The translations under genes and the position numbers were made by a program. DNA of 64,000 bases from an uncultured Acidobacteriia bacterium (lineage in GTDB: Bacteria > Acidobacteriota > Terriglobia > Bryobacterales > Bryobacteraceae), in assembly GCA_903907865.1 (NCBI GenBank), contig CAIVPR010000098.1:1-64000 (forward strand), read 5' to 3'. Shown one piece after another: positions 51,058 to 60,785 of the stretch (its first letter is position 1; the number at the start of each line of letters is the position of its first letter). The notes under the pieces were generated by a model that was given only the letters and a program-made list of their open reading frames with translations, did no database searches and was not told the DNA's origin.

Positions 51058-52719
51058 ATGACAGATAAGAAACTCCAAGTCGTTCCGCTGGGCGGACTCG
51101 GCGAGTTCGGTATGCACATGATGGCGATCCGCTACGGCGACGACATCATCGTTATCGACGCCGGAATGATGTTTCCGGAGGACGATCTGCTCGGTGTCGA
51201 CATCGTCACCCCGGACCTGCAGTACCTCAAGGACAACCGCCAGCACGTGCGCGCGCTCCTCCTCACGCACGGCCACGAGGACCATATCGGTGCCGTTGCC
51301 TTCTTCCTGGAGGAATTCGACGTCCCGGTCTACGGCACGCCCTTCACGCTCTCGCTGGTCGAGCGGCGTCTTGAGGAGTACGACGTCGATACCCCGACCG
51401 TCAAGCCCGTCAAGCCCAAGGACATCGTCCAAATTGGCCCGTTCGCCATCGAGTTCATCCACGTCACGCACTCCATCGTGAGCTGCGTCGCCATGGCGAT
51501 CTCGACCCCGCTCGGCGTCATCATCCACACGGGCGACTTCAAGGTCGACCCCACGCCGATCGACAACGAGATGTTCGACCTCCACACGCTCGCCGACTAT
51601 GGCAAGCGCGGGGTGCTGCTGCTCCTGTCCGATTCCACCAATGCCGACCGGCCCGGCTATTCCGATTCCGAGCGCGCCGTCCGTCCCCGTTTGGAGGACG
51701 TCTTCAACCGCGCCGAGAATAGGCTTTTCGTCTCCTGCTTCAGCTCCTCAATCCACCGTCTGCAGTTGATCCTGGACCTCTCCCGCGACTTCGGCCGCAA
51801 AGTGGCGCTCATCGGTCGCAGCATGATTTCGGTGACCGAGATCGCCCACCGGCACGGCCTCCTCAGCATCCCCGACGGCGTGCTGATCCGCCCGCAGGAC
51901 GTGGCGGAAACCAAGAAGGCCAAGGTTACCGTTCTGATCTCCGGCACCCAGGGCGAGCCGATGTCGGCCCTCTCGCGGGTCGCCGTGGACAACCACAAGC
52001 ACATCTCGATCCACCCCGGCGACACCGTCGTCCTCAGTTCCCGCATCATCCCTGGCAACGAGAAGACCATCTTCCGGATGATCGACCACCTCTCCAAGCG
52101 CGGTGCCGACGTGATGTACGGCAGCATGAACCCGCCGCTCCACGTTTCGGGCCACGGCTCGATGGAGGAGCTACGCCTAGTGCTGAACCTGGTCCGTCCG
52201 CGCTACTTCGTGCCTGTTCACGGCGAGTACCGCCAAATGGCCAAGCACGTCCGGCTGGCGTCGCACCTCCGGGGCATCGGGCTCGAAGAGTGCTTCATCA
52301 TGGAGACCGGCGATGTCCTCGAGTTCGACAAGCGCGGTGCCCGCAGGGCTGGCCGCGTCCACGTCGGGCGTGTCTGCATCGACTCCGGTGCCGTGGGCGA
52401 AGTGGTCGGCGACATGGTCATCCGCGACCGCCGCTTGATTTCCGAAGACGGCATCGTCCTGCCGATCTTGGCGATCAACAAGCACTCCGGACGGATCGAA
52501 TCTGCCGAAATCGTCAGCCGTGGTTTTGCCCTCGAAGGCGACCCCGAGTTCATGCGGTCCGCGCGCGAAGTGATCACCCGCACCTTGGAGAATTCCAGTG
52601 CCGAGGAAAAGGGCGATCCCGGTGTTATCAAGGAAAAGATCCGCACGGATCTGAAGCGCTTCATCAGCCGCGAGACGCAGCGTCGCCCGCTGATCACGCC
52701 GGTAATCTTGGAGATCTGA
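51058..52719 (+). CDS. rnj: Ribonuclease J
   Basis: The 553-residue protein has the metallo-beta-lactamase/beta-CASP layout of RNase J: LQVVPLGGLGEFGMHMMAIR, the zinc motif HGHEDHIGA (71-79), HTGDFKVDPTP, the beta-CASP region (CFSSSIHRLQLILDLSRDFG, ISGTQGEPMSALSRVA), HVSGHGSMEEL and FVPVHGEYRQ, then the C-terminal dimerisation domain. It processes and degrades mRNA by 5'-3' exonuclease and endonuclease action. The full family length is present. Two genes for surface O-acylation follow within 10 bases and may be read from the same transcript. Confidence 0.95.
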   Translation: MTDKKLQVVPLGGLGEFGMHMMAIRYGDDIIVIDAGMMFPEDDLLGVDIVTPDLQYLKDNRQHVRALLLTHGHEDHIGAVAFFLEEFDVPVYGTPFTLSLVERRLEEYDVDTPTVKPVKPKDIVQIGPFAIEFIHVTHSIVSCVAMAISTPLGVIIHTGDFKVDPTPIDNEMFDLHTLADYGKRGVLLLLSDSTNADRPGYSDSERAVRPRLEDVFNRAENRLFVSCFSSSIHRLQLILDLSRDFGRKVALIGRSMISVTEIAHRHGLLSIPDGVLIRPQDVAETKKAKVTVLISGTQGEPMSALSRVAVDNHKHISIHPGDTVVLSSRIIPGNEKTIFRMIDHLSKRGADVMYGSMNPPLHVSGHGSMEELRLVLNLVRPRYFVPVHGEYRQMAKHVRLASHLRGIGLEECFIMETGDVLEFDKRGARRAGRVHVGRVCIDSGAVGEVVGDMVIRDRRLISEDGIVLPILAINKHSGRIESAEIVSRGFALEGDPEFMRSAREVITRTLENSSAEEKGDPGVIKEKIRTDLKRFISRETQRRPLITPVILEI

Positions 52720-52726
52720 CCGCCCG

Positions 52727-53959
52727 ATGGACTTGGCCGGAATCCGCGAACTAGTGGCGGGGCTGTCGTCACACGACCGACAGGACCTGCTGCGTTGGCT
52801 GAAGGATTCCGAGGCGACCAGGTTGCGCTCCGAACGAGCCGAGGCGCGCAGTGCCGTTATAGGCCAGCGCGCCGATACGCTGAGGGGGGCAGTCGCTTGG
52901 TCGCTGCTGACGCTGCTGGTGTTCTTGTGCGTCGAAGGCTTCGTGTTTCGCTCCGGCTGGTATTTCAAGTTCGTCCAGCCGGAGTCCTCAGCCGGGCAAT
53001 TGCATTTCCAAGTCTTCTGGCTGAATCACGAATTGCCCGCCAAAGTCCCGGAAGTGGGCGTTGCGGGGGATTCCCGAATCGCCGAAGGCTTTTCCGCCCG
53101 CACGGCCACGGCGGCGGCCGGCGACAAGATCCATTTCTGGAACATCGGCGTGGCTGGCTCCTCGCCCCGAACGTGGTACTACCTGCTGCGTGGGGGCGAT
53201 CCCGACCGGACACGCTTCAAGACCGTTGTACTCGGTATCGACAAGTACGCCGACGTGGACGGTACCGAGGATCTCCGCAACCGGCCTACAGATCTCTTCT
53301 ACGTGTCGAGCCAACTGCGCCTGACCGACTGCCCGGAGTTCGCCGATAGCCACCCCGACCCCGCCGTCCGCCACGACGTCCTCGTCGGCTGCCTGTTCAA
53401 GGGCATCACCATGCGGCGCGACCTGCTTGACTTCCTCGCGGACCCCGTCAAGCGCTTCGATGCCGCCAGGGACTGGCGCAACCTCGGCCATGGCTACATC
53501 GACGGCTACGGCGGCAAGCCCGAAGACCTCAAGGGGTTGTCAATGGACCCGGCCACCCATGCCCTGACCTTCCCGCCCGGTCTCAAGGACTGGCAGAAGA
53601 GCAGCGTTGAGAATACCTATTCGCATGCCTTCGCGCCCCTTCCGCAGTCCGGCTCCGTGACCGCCTACCGGCGCCAGTGGCTCACCAAGATCGTCGACTA
53701 CTACGCTGGCACCAAGACCCGGATTATCCTCCTGGAATTGCCCCGTGGCCCCATTCCGCCCCCCGAGTCGCCGGTGCTGCCGACTGCGGTGTCCGAACTA
53801 AGCCGCCGTCCCAACGTCACGCTGCTCCCGAAGGAAATGTTCCATGACTTGGAACGCCCGGAGCTCTTTGCCGACGGGCTTCACTTGAACCACCACGGTC
53901 GTCCGATCTTCTCTGAACGCCTCGGTCGCAAGGTAGCGGAACTGATGGGGGTGAAGTAG
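52727..53959 (+). CDS. SGNH-like membrane-anchored protein, probable O-acylation partner (DltD/AlgX-like)
   Basis: The 410-residue protein has a cytoplasmic N-terminal helix region (1-52), one membrane helix (about 54-74) and a periplasmic domain. The SGNH block I appears as VGVAGDSRIAEGF, and the C-terminal block V as FADGLHLNHHGRPIFSERLG (Asp-x-x-His), so the Ser-His-Asp set looks complete. Such proteins work with an MBOAT protein to put acyl groups onto exported polysaccharide or teichoic acid. The MBOAT gene follows with no intervening base. Confidence 0.78.
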   Translation: MDLAGIRELVAGLSSHDRQDLLRWLKDSEATRLRSERAEARSAVIGQRADTLRGAVAWSLLTLLVFLCVEGFVFRSGWYFKFVQPESSAGQLHFQVFWLNHELPAKVPEVGVAGDSRIAEGFSARTATAAAGDKIHFWNIGVAGSSPRTWYYLLRGGDPDRTRFKTVVLGIDKYADVDGTEDLRNRPTDLFYVSSQLRLTDCPEFADSHPDPAVRHDVLVGCLFKGITMRRDLLDFLADPVKRFDAARDWRNLGHGYIDGYGGKPEDLKGLSMDPATHALTFPPGLKDWQKSSVENTYSHAFAPLPQSGSVTAYRRQWLTKIVDYYAGTKTRIILLELPRGPIPPPESPVLPTAVSELSRRPNVTLLPKEMFHDLERPELFADGLHLNHHGRPIFSERLGRKVAELMGVK

Positions 53960-55342
53960 GTGCTATTCACCACCCTTCAGTTCGCCGTCTTCCTTGGCGT
54001 CGTTCTGTCATTGTTCTATCTGTTGCCGAAGCCCGCGCGCCGATACCTGCTTCTCGGGGCCAGCCTGTACTTCTACATGGCCTGGAACCCGAAGTTCGTA
54101 GTGCTGATCCTCGGCCTGATCACCGTCGACTTCTTCGCCGCGCTGTGGATCATCCACAAGCACGGCTGGCACCGCAAGTTCGCGATGCTGGTCAGCGTGG
54201 CGGCCAACATCGGTATGCTGGGATGGTTCAAGTACGCCAATTTTCTGCGCGAAACTTGGTTGAACCTGCTGCATCCGGGCGCGCCGGTGGTCCCGCTCGA
54301 TATCATACTGCCCCTTGGTATCAGCTTCCACACCTTCCAGAGCATCTCCTACGTCATCGACGTCTACCGGGGCGAGCAACCTGCCATCACCAGCTACATC
54401 GACTACGCGCTCTTCGTGGCCTTCTTCCCGCAGTTGGTGGCCGGACCGATCGTCCGCGCCCGCGAGTTCTTCCTCGACTACTTCAACTGGACCCAGCCGA
54501 CTGCCGCCGAGTGGCGTCAAGGCTGTTCCATGATCCTGACCGGCCTGGTGAAGAAGTTGGTCTTCGCGGACCAGTTCGCCTCCGCCGCCGACCGCTACTT
54601 CGCCAACCCGCAGGCCATGCCCGGCGGCATTCCCGCGTGGACCGGCACCATCGCCTTCGGCCTGCAGATCTTCTTTGATTTTTCCGGCTACACGGACATC
54701 GCGATCGGCGTGGCGCTGCTCTTCGGTTTCCACTTCCCTGAGAACTTCCGGCGACCGTATTTGTCGGCCTCGGTGACCGAGTTCTGGCGACGCTGGCACA
54801 TGACGCTCTCGGGCTGGCTGCGGGATTACATCTACATCGGACTCGGCGGCAACAAGCACGGGGCCGCCCGGACCTATGCCAACCTCATGGCGACCATGTT
54901 GCTGGGGGGACTCTGGCATGGCGCGAGTTGGAATTTCGTGATTTGGGGCGGCTACCACGGAGCCGTCTTGGCGGTGGAACGGGTAGTCTGGGGCAGGGGA
55001 GTCCGCAAAGGGCTGATCCGGATCCCGCTGGTTGCCGTGACGTTCCTGGTGGTCAACGTTGGTTGGGTCTTTTTTCGAGCCAAGACTCTGGCGGTCTCAG
55101 TGTTCGTTGTCAAATCCATGTTTTCGGGACTTGACGGCGCGGAGGTTTTGACGCCGGTTCAGCTCGGGCTGGCCGTGGGCGCGCTTGGCATCGCCCTAGC
55201 CGAGGAATACGGCGACATGCTGACGAAGCTGGCCGATTCCCCCGTGTGGCTACGGACCGCGGCAGCAGTCGTGGCGTTGTTCGCCATCGAGCTGTTCACG
55301 GCCTCCGACCAGTCACTGCCCTTCGTCTACTTCCAGTTCTAG
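53960..55342 (+). CDS. MBOAT family O-acyltransferase (AlgI/DltB-like)
   Basis: The 460-residue membrane protein starts at a GTG immediately after the previous TAG. It has about eleven membrane segments and the AlgI signatures LPLGISFHTFQSISYVIDVY, FVAFFPQLVAGPIVRAREF, FFDFSGYTDIAIG and SVTEFWRRWHMTLSGWLRDY, and the catalytic His in LLGGLWHGASWNFVIWG. It carries acyl groups across the inner membrane to modify an exported polysaccharide. The partner SGNH-like protein is encoded directly upstream. A REP-like palindrome follows the stop codon. Confidence 0.93.
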   Translation: MLFTTLQFAVFLGVVLSLFYLLPKPARRYLLLGASLYFYMAWNPKFVVLILGLITVDFFAALWIIHKHGWHRKFAMLVSVAANIGMLGWFKYANFLRETWLNLLHPGAPVVPLDIILPLGISFHTFQSISYVIDVYRGEQPAITSYIDYALFVAFFPQLVAGPIVRAREFFLDYFNWTQPTAAEWRQGCSMILTGLVKKLVFADQFASAADRYFANPQAMPGGIPAWTGTIAFGLQIFFDFSGYTDIAIGVALLFGFHFPENFRRPYLSASVTEFWRRWHMTLSGWLRDYIYIGLGGNKHGAARTYANLMATMLLGGLWHGASWNFVIWGGYHGAVLAVERVVWGRGVRKGLIRIPLVAVTFLVVNVGWVFFRAKTLAVSVFVVKSMFSGLDGAEVLTPVQLGLAVGALGIALAEEYGDMLTKLADSPVWLRTAAAVVALFAIELFTASDQSLPFVYFQF

Positions 55343-55365
55343 CTTGGGCATTCTTGCCCCCCTAC

Positions 55366-55435
55366 CAAACACTCCCTTGCGGTCGTGGTTCGGCAACACG
55401 CTGATTCAGCCGAGCCGCGACCGCGAGGGAGCGTC
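55366..55435. repeat. Complete REP-like palindrome (copy E) between convergent genes
   Basis: The left arm CACTCCCTTGCGGTCGTGG and the right arm CCGCGACCGCGAGGGAGCG are nearly perfect inverse complements with a loop of about 22 bases. It lies between the stop codons of the MBOAT gene and the dehydrogenase gene, where a hairpin could end transcription from both sides. Confidence 0.85.
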
Positions 55436-55438
55436 CTA

Positions 55439-56521
55439 TTACAAATCGACCACATTCTTGATCCCGGTTGGTCTCAGCACCGGCTCCGCGAAGTTCTCCA
55501 ACTTGTGCCGACCCGTGACGATGCGGTCCAGCACCCCCGGCCATTGGCTCTGAATTTTCATGAGGTCGGCCACGGCCAAATCGAAGGCGTCGCGTCCCGC
55601 GTTGACCGTTCCCAACAGGCACTGGTTCTTCAGAACCATGTTCAGCATGATGCCGTGTGTGTCGAACTCCACGTTGCCATGGCGGCCCGGAACTCCGGTC
55701 AGAACGAAGATTCCGTTCGGTCCCATCGACTTCAGTACTTCGAATGCCGCCGTCGGCGCCCCGGCCGCTTCATAGACGAGGTCGAAGGGGCCTTCCTTTG
55801 CGGCGAACTGCTCGGTGGACTCGTCTTGGGAAGAGACGTAACGCCCCCCGACAGCCTCCACGATCCCGGATGCCGGATTCGGTGCACGTTCCAGCGAATA
55901 CACCACGACCTCGTAGCCTCGAAGCCGCAGTGCCATCGCCCCCAAAAGCCCGACCGGCCCCGCCCCGACCACAACTGCCCTCCGCTGACTCTTCCAAGGC
56001 AACCGCGCGGCAATGTGGTCCACTTGGATGAACGCCTTTTCGGCGATCGTCATGGGCTCCACCAGCACCGCATCCCGACCCAGAGCGCGTGGCACAGGGG
56101 CCAGAAATTTAGCGTCCACCACCACGTATTCGGTCATGAAGCCGTGCAGCCGCATGATGCCGTGTTCACGGTACTGCAAGGTTTCGCAATGGTCTTGGCG
56201 GTCCGCCCGGCAAGCGGCGCAATTGGGATCCGAGCAGGGAATCCGTACCATCGGGATTCCGAGGTCGCCCGGTGCGAACAGACCAGCCGCCTCCGACCCA
56301 GTCTCCACGACTTCGCCCAGCGCCTCGTGGCCCAGGACCAAATAATCGTAACCCTCCGGCGGTGTGCCGTACACGAAAGAGGCGATTTCACGGTCCGTTC
56401 CGCAAACGCCGACGCTCAGGATCCGCAGTTTGACGTCCGTAGGTCTGGCGATCTTAGGTTCCGGAAAGTCCTCGACCACCGCGAGTCGGCGTTCCGTTGG
56501 GAAAACAGCAGCAGCGCGCAT
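55439..56521 (-). CDS. Zinc-dependent medium-chain dehydrogenase, glucose 1-dehydrogenase-like
   Basis: The 360-residue protein starts at the ATG at 56521 (MRAAAVFPTERRLAVVEDFP). Zinc-site motifs are SVGVCGTDREI and YLVLGHEALGEVVETGS, with a structural Cys cluster (CSDPNCAACRADRQDHCETL) and the Rossmann motif AVVVGAGPVGLLGAMALRLRG. The DYLVLGHEALG...GDLGIPMVRIPC context resembles archaeal-type glucose dehydrogenases that oxidise glucose or galactose with NAD(P). Its start lies 2 bases after the cyclase-family gene stop, so the two form an operon. Confidence 0.85.
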   Translation of the reverse strand: MRAAAVFPTERRLAVVEDFPEPKIARPTDVKLRILSVGVCGTDREIASFVYGTPPEGYDYLVLGHEALGEVVETGSEAAGLFAPGDLGIPMVRIPCSDPNCAACRADRQDHCETLQYREHGIMRLHGFMTEYVVVDAKFLAPVPRALGRDAVLVEPMTIAEKAFIQVDHIAARLPWKSQRRAVVVGAGPVGLLGAMALRLRGYEVVVYSLERAPNPASGIVEAVGGRYVSSQDESTEQFAAKEGPFDLVYEAAGAPTAAFEVLKSMGPNGIFVLTGVPGRHGNVEFDTHGIMLNMVLKNQCLLGTVNAGRDAFDLAVADLMKIQSQWPGVLDRIVTGRHKLENFAEPVLRPTGIKNVVDL

Positions 56522-56523
56522 GG

Positions 56524-57156
56524 TTACACCTTCCTCAGGACGGCGCGCGCTGGAGATCCCTCGGCATCCATCAAGCGTAGAGGCAGGCACACCATTTCGT
56601 AAGCTCCAGGCTCGATCTTGCCGAGATCCAACCCTTCGACAATCCAGATTCCGGCCCGCAACAGCGCCTGATGGGTTTCGACGCCGTCCTCCCGGAACCC
56701 GCCGACCGACAAGTAATCCACGCCGACTGTCCGAATCCCGACCTCGGCCAAGTACTCGGCCCCATCGTGTGCAATGTAGACGAAGTCCTCGAAGAAGCTA
56801 TCCGACGCCCACAATCCGTCCGAATTGACCGTACGGAACAGTATCCGCTCGCCTCGTTGGATGTCGTGTTCCAGTAGTTCCGACCGGTGGATCGCCTTCC
56901 TATCCCGGATCGGAATCACCCGCGCCGGTCCGATGACGGCTTCCAAGGACAACGTCTCCATGGTGGCCCCGTCCGGTAGGAAATGCAACGGTGCGTCCAT
57001 GTGCGTGCCGGTATGGACCGAAAGGGAAATGTGCGAAAGCGTACACATATCGCCTTTGGACTGCTCCAGCAGCCTCTTGATGACAAACTCCGGGTCGCCC
57101 GGCCAATAGGGCATGCCGGTGCGGACGGGGACGGTTACGTCGATCCAGTTGTTCAC
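56524..57156 (-). CDS. Cyclase family protein (kynurenine formamidase-like hydrolase)
   Basis: The likely start is the GTG at 57156 (VNNWIDVTVPVRTGMPYWPG), which matches the family's N-terminus; the upstream extension has no similarity. The metal-binding motif HTGTHMDAPLHF (HxGTHxDxPxH) is complete, and later segments (IGIRTVGVDYLSVGG-type and GLDLGKIEPGAYEMVCLPLR) follow the family. These zinc hydrolases cleave N-formylkynurenine or related amides and lactones. Pairing with a sugar dehydrogenase suggests that a sugar-derived lactone is also possible; this is an inference. Confidence 0.85.
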   Translation of the reverse strand: MNNWIDVTVPVRTGMPYWPGDPEFVIKRLLEQSKGDMCTLSHISLSVHTGTHMDAPLHFLPDGATMETLSLEAVIGPARVIPIRDRKAIHRSELLEHDIQRGERILFRTVNSDGLWASDSFFEDFVYIAHDGAEYLAEVGIRTVGVDYLSVGGFREDGVETHQALLRAGIWIVEGLDLGKIEPGAYEMVCLPLRLMDAEGSPARAVLRKV

Positions 57157-57194
57157 TGGCCCATCGTATCCCGTCGCCCGCCGCCGTCCGCGTT

Positions 57195-60100
57195 CTAGAA
57201 GTTGTACTTCAGCGCGAACTGGATCTGCCGCATGCTTGCGACCGTGCCGCGGATCTGCCCGAAACTCGCCGCCGGAAGCGCCGGTGCCGGGTTGGAATTG
57301 CCCCAACTCCCGTTCGGCGCGCCCAGCTCGACATGGTTCGGGGCGTTGAACATCTCCATGCGGAACTGCAGGGCCTGCTTCTCCGTCACGTGGAAGTCCT
57401 TGATGGTGGAGAAATCGAAGTTTACCTGCCGCGGCGCCCGCAGGTTGTTGCGCGCGCAGGTCCCGTAGGTCCCGACCAGCGGGTTGGTGAAGGCCGCCGG
57501 ATTCAGCCACGCATTGGCATTCCCGTTGGCCAAGTACGGGCTCACACCCGCGACACAGTTCAGGCGCGCGCTAGCCGGGTTGAAATTGGTTCCCGCCGAG
57601 TCCCACGAGGTGGTGTCCAGCGGCGTCCCGTCCTGCAGTTGCACGATGGTGCTGACCTGCCAGCCGCCCACCAGGCGGTCCACCACCCCGCCGTGGTTCA
57701 GGAACTGCTGGCCCTTGCCGAACGGCAGCGTGTAGAGCACAGACGCCACAAAGCGGTTCGGCACGTTGAAGGTCGAGTAGCCGTAGTCGCAATGCCGGCA
57801 GTGGGCGTTTTCGGGCGAAAACTCGTTGCCCGGTCCGCGGATCGCGCTGGCGTCGTCCAACGCCTTCGACCACGTATAGCTGAACAGCGTGGTCAAGTTC
57901 TTGCCCATGTGCTGGCTCACCTTGGTGGTGAAGTTGTTGTAGTTGCCCACGCCGCCGCCGCCCAGGAACTGGATTCCCGAGAACTGCGGATACGGCGCGC
58001 GCGTGATCCAAGGGCCATTGCCGGGAATCGGCGCGTCCTGGTTGCTCAGCAACAGCAGCTTGCGGCTCTGCGACCCGTTGTAGCCCACTTCAACGGTCGT
58101 GCTCTTGCTCAGCGTCCGCTGGACATTCAGCAGGTAGTTCATCGTGTACGTCGTGGCAAGGTTGGGCTCCGTTCCCCACAGGAGCCCAGCGGTGACGTTG
58201 ACCGGAAGTGCTGCGGCGCTGATGAAGTTCGTATACCCGATTGTCGGCTGGTGGATGGTGTCCGGTGGCAGCACCGTGGCGCGGCCGCCCAGTCCGCGGG
58301 CCATGTCGAAGATCGAATTCTTGCTCTCCTGCGAGAAGAACACCCCGAAACCCGTGCGGATGGACCACTTGTCGGACGGATTGTACGCCAAGCCAAGGCG
58401 AGGCGCAAAGTTGTTGTAGTCGGTATTGATCAGGCGCGGGCCTAAACGACCGTCGCGTGTGGTCTGGATCGTCGGCGCGCCCACTTGATTGGGCACATAG
58501 CGGAAGTCCAAGCCGTCGTAGAAGTTGCCGCTTCCGGCGCGCACGAGTACAGGCTGAAGGTTGGGGTCCTGGATGTTGGCCGTATAGGGCAGCGGCTGGC
58601 GCAATTGGACGTTCAGCGTGTGTCCGGACACGTCCAGAAGCGGCTGGGCCACTTCCCAACGCAATCCCGCGGAAATGGTCAGGCGCGGGCGGATCTTCCA
58701 CGTGTCGTCGATGTATCCGGCCCATTCGTTGCTGCGGAAGTCGGCCTGGGCCAGAGCTACCGCGATGTCGACGCGGGTAGAATAGCCGAGCAGGAAGTCG
58801 GCTCCGGCATACCCGCCGCTCTGGGCGTTGGTTGCGGAGTTGATCTGGGTGTAGTTGCCTGGGAAGAAGAACTGGCCGCGCGGGAACTCGTTACCCTGCT
58901 GCGGGAACTGCGTGTTGCGGTACTCCCCGCCCATTCGCAGTGCGTGCTTGCCGATGATCCAGGAGAAGTTGTCCACGAACTGGAACGTCTTGTTGTTGAT
59001 CGTGAAGGGGCTGCTTGTGGCGTTGCCGAACCCGCTCAGGTTGTTGCCCAGCGAGATGTTGGGGATGCCCCAGGAACTCTTGTCCGTCACTTTGACCGGC
59101 ACGCCGATCTCGGCGTCCACGTCCTCGACGTTGGCCAACTGCTGGCCGATCACGTTGAACAGGGAGTTGTACCCGAAACGGGCCTCGTTCACCTTGGTCG
59201 CGGAAAGGATCCGCGTGTTGGCGATGACCCACTGACTGGCGCGCGTGTAGAGCGTGGCACCGTCTGTCGTCAGGCCGGGCGTGATCTGCGACTCGTCGGT
59301 CCAGCTGTAGCGCCCGAACCACTGCGAGTTGTTGTTCTCGGTGAAGTCGATGCGCTCGGTTGCCTGGTCCTTGTCCACGGGCACGCGGCTGGGGTACTGG
59401 TAGTTGTTGAGCGGCAGACCGGTGGCAAGTTGCTTGATGTTGGGCAGGGGATTGAACTTGCCCAGCAGGAAGACGGAGTTCTTGTCGAACCTGCTTTGCG
59501 GGATGATGTTGCCGGGAAACGGGGCCGACGTCACCTGGCCCGTCGACTGCGTGGCGCGGGTCAGCGGGTCCTGGAGCACGGCGCTGACGCCGATGCCGGT
59601 CGCCGGGTCGATGGAGAAGTCCCCGCTCCGCATGCGGGCGTTCATGGTGGTGGCGGTGTTGAAGCTGGTCTTGCGGCTCCGGTAGCCCTCGTAGTTCGAC
59701 ATGAAGAACAATCGGTTCTTTCCGTTGAAAACTTTAGGGATCTGCACGGGTCCGGCCAAAGTAAATCCATATTGGTTCTGGCGGTAGGGGGCCTTGGCCG
59801 GACGGGTCCCGAGGAAGTCGTAGTCCTTGGCGTCGAACTTGTCGTTGCGCAGGAACTCAAACGCCGTGCCGTGGTACGAATTGGTACCGGGCTTGGTGGA
59901 GACGTTGACCTGTCCCGCCTCGCGGCCGAATTCGGCAGGGAAGACGCCGGACTGCACCTTGAACTCTTGAATGGCGTCCACCGAAGGCAGCAGAACGTAT
60001 AGATTGAAGTTGACGTCCGTGTTGGTCACGCCGTCCAGCGTGTAGTTGCTCCACGTGGCGCGCGATCCGGCCAGGGACATCGTCAGGTTGGCGCGGGTGC

Positions 60101-60620
60101 CACCTTGCCGGTTTTGCGCCTGGGCCGCGGGGGCGAAGTTCACGGTCACGGCCGGACTCAATTCCACCAGGCTGAAGAAGCTGCGGCCGTTCAATGGCAG
60201 GTCGGTGATTCGTTTTTCCTCGATGACCGTGCCGACGGTGGCACCTTCGGTCGCAAGCAGTTCCCCGCTGGCGCTGACCTCAATGGTCTGGGTCGCCTGG
60301 CCGACGGTCAAGGCGAAGTCGACGCGTGCCGTCTGCTGCACTTGTAGTTCGATATTGGTCTTGACGACGGTCTCGAATCCCGCCGCAGCCACCTTGACTT
60401 GATAGTTGCCCGGGTTGAGTTCGGGGACAAGATAAATGCCCGCGCTGTTGGTCACGGTGGACCGGCTGACGTTGGTCGCCGTGTTGGTCACCGTGACGGG
60501 CGCGTTGGGCGCGATGGCGCCGCTAGGGTCTTTGACCTCGCCGGTAATCGTTCCGGAGGTCTGTGCCGACGCAAAAGTCGGGGCTAACAAGAGGGCAAGA
60601 ACAACGAGGTATCTGCGCAT
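57195..60620 (-). CDS. TonB-dependent receptor, Oar-like, with carboxypeptidase-regulatory domain
   Basis: From the ATG at 60620 (ribosome site GGGAG 5 bases upstream) the 1141-residue protein has a signal peptide (1-20), a carboxypeptidase-regulatory-like Ig-fold domain (about 22-105: GTITGEVKDPSGAIAPNAPV), a plug domain (about 125-245: LPLNGRSFFSLVELSPAVTV) and a 22-strand-type barrel ending in the aromatic signature MRQIQFALKYNF. Such large receptors are greatly expanded in acidobacteria and probably import oligosaccharides or peptides across the outer membrane. No TonB/ExbBD or substrate-specific enzyme is adjacent. Confidence 0.93.
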   Translation of the reverse strand: MRRYLVVLALLLAPTFASAQTSGTITGEVKDPSGAIAPNAPVTVTNTATNVSRSTVTNSAGIYLVPELNPGNYQVKVAAAGFETVVKTNIELQVQQTARVDFALTVGQATQTIEVSASGELLATEGATVGTVIEEKRITDLPLNGRSFFSLVELSPAVTVNFAPAAQAQNRQGGTRANLTMSLAGSRATWSNYTLDGVTNTDVNFNLYVLLPSVDAIQEFKVQSGVFPAEFGREAGQVNVSTKPGTNSYHGTAFEFLRNDKFDAKDYDFLGTRPAKAPYRQNQYGFTLAGPVQIPKVFNGKNRLFFMSNYEGYRSRKTSFNTATTMNARMRSGDFSIDPATGIGVSAVLQDPLTRATQSTGQVTSAPFPGNIIPQSRFDKNSVFLLGKFNPLPNIKQLATGLPLNNYQYPSRVPVDKDQATERIDFTENNNSQWFGRYSWTDESQITPGLTTDGATLYTRASQWVIANTRILSATKVNEARFGYNSLFNVIGQQLANVEDVDAEIGVPVKVTDKSSWGIPNISLGNNLSGFGNATSSPFTINNKTFQFVDNFSWIIGKHALRMGGEYRNTQFPQQGNEFPRGQFFFPGNYTQINSATNAQSGGYAGADFLLGYSTRVDIAVALAQADFRSNEWAGYIDDTWKIRPRLTISAGLRWEVAQPLLDVSGHTLNVQLRQPLPYTANIQDPNLQPVLVRAGSGNFYDGLDFRYVPNQVGAPTIQTTRDGRLGPRLINTDYNNFAPRLGLAYNPSDKWSIRTGFGVFFSQESKNSIFDMARGLGGRATVLPPDTIHQPTIGYTNFISAAALPVNVTAGLLWGTEPNLATTYTMNYLLNVQRTLSKSTTVEVGYNGSQSRKLLLLSNQDAPIPGNGPWITRAPYPQFSGIQFLGGGGVGNYNNFTTKVSQHMGKNLTTLFSYTWSKALDDASAIRGPGNEFSPENAHCRHCDYGYSTFNVPNRFVASVLYTLPFGKGQQFLNHGGVVDRLVGGWQVSTIVQLQDGTPLDTTSWDSAGTNFNPASARLNCVAGVSPYLANGNANAWLNPAAFTNPLVGTYGTCARNNLRAPRQVNFDFSTIKDFHVTEKQALQFRMEMFNAPNHVELGAPNGSWGNSNPAPALPAASFGQIRGTVASMRQIQFALKYNF

Positions 60621-60785
60621 AAGTCTCCCAAAGGCCAACATGGCCGTGGGGAAGACGCTATCACAGGCGGAGCCCGGATGCAATATCGACGGGACCACCG
60701 GGGTCCATGCGGACTACCTGGCGACCCACGAACTGGAGTTGGCCCGCGGCAACGATCGCCGGCACGCCCCACCGCCATCGGGGGG

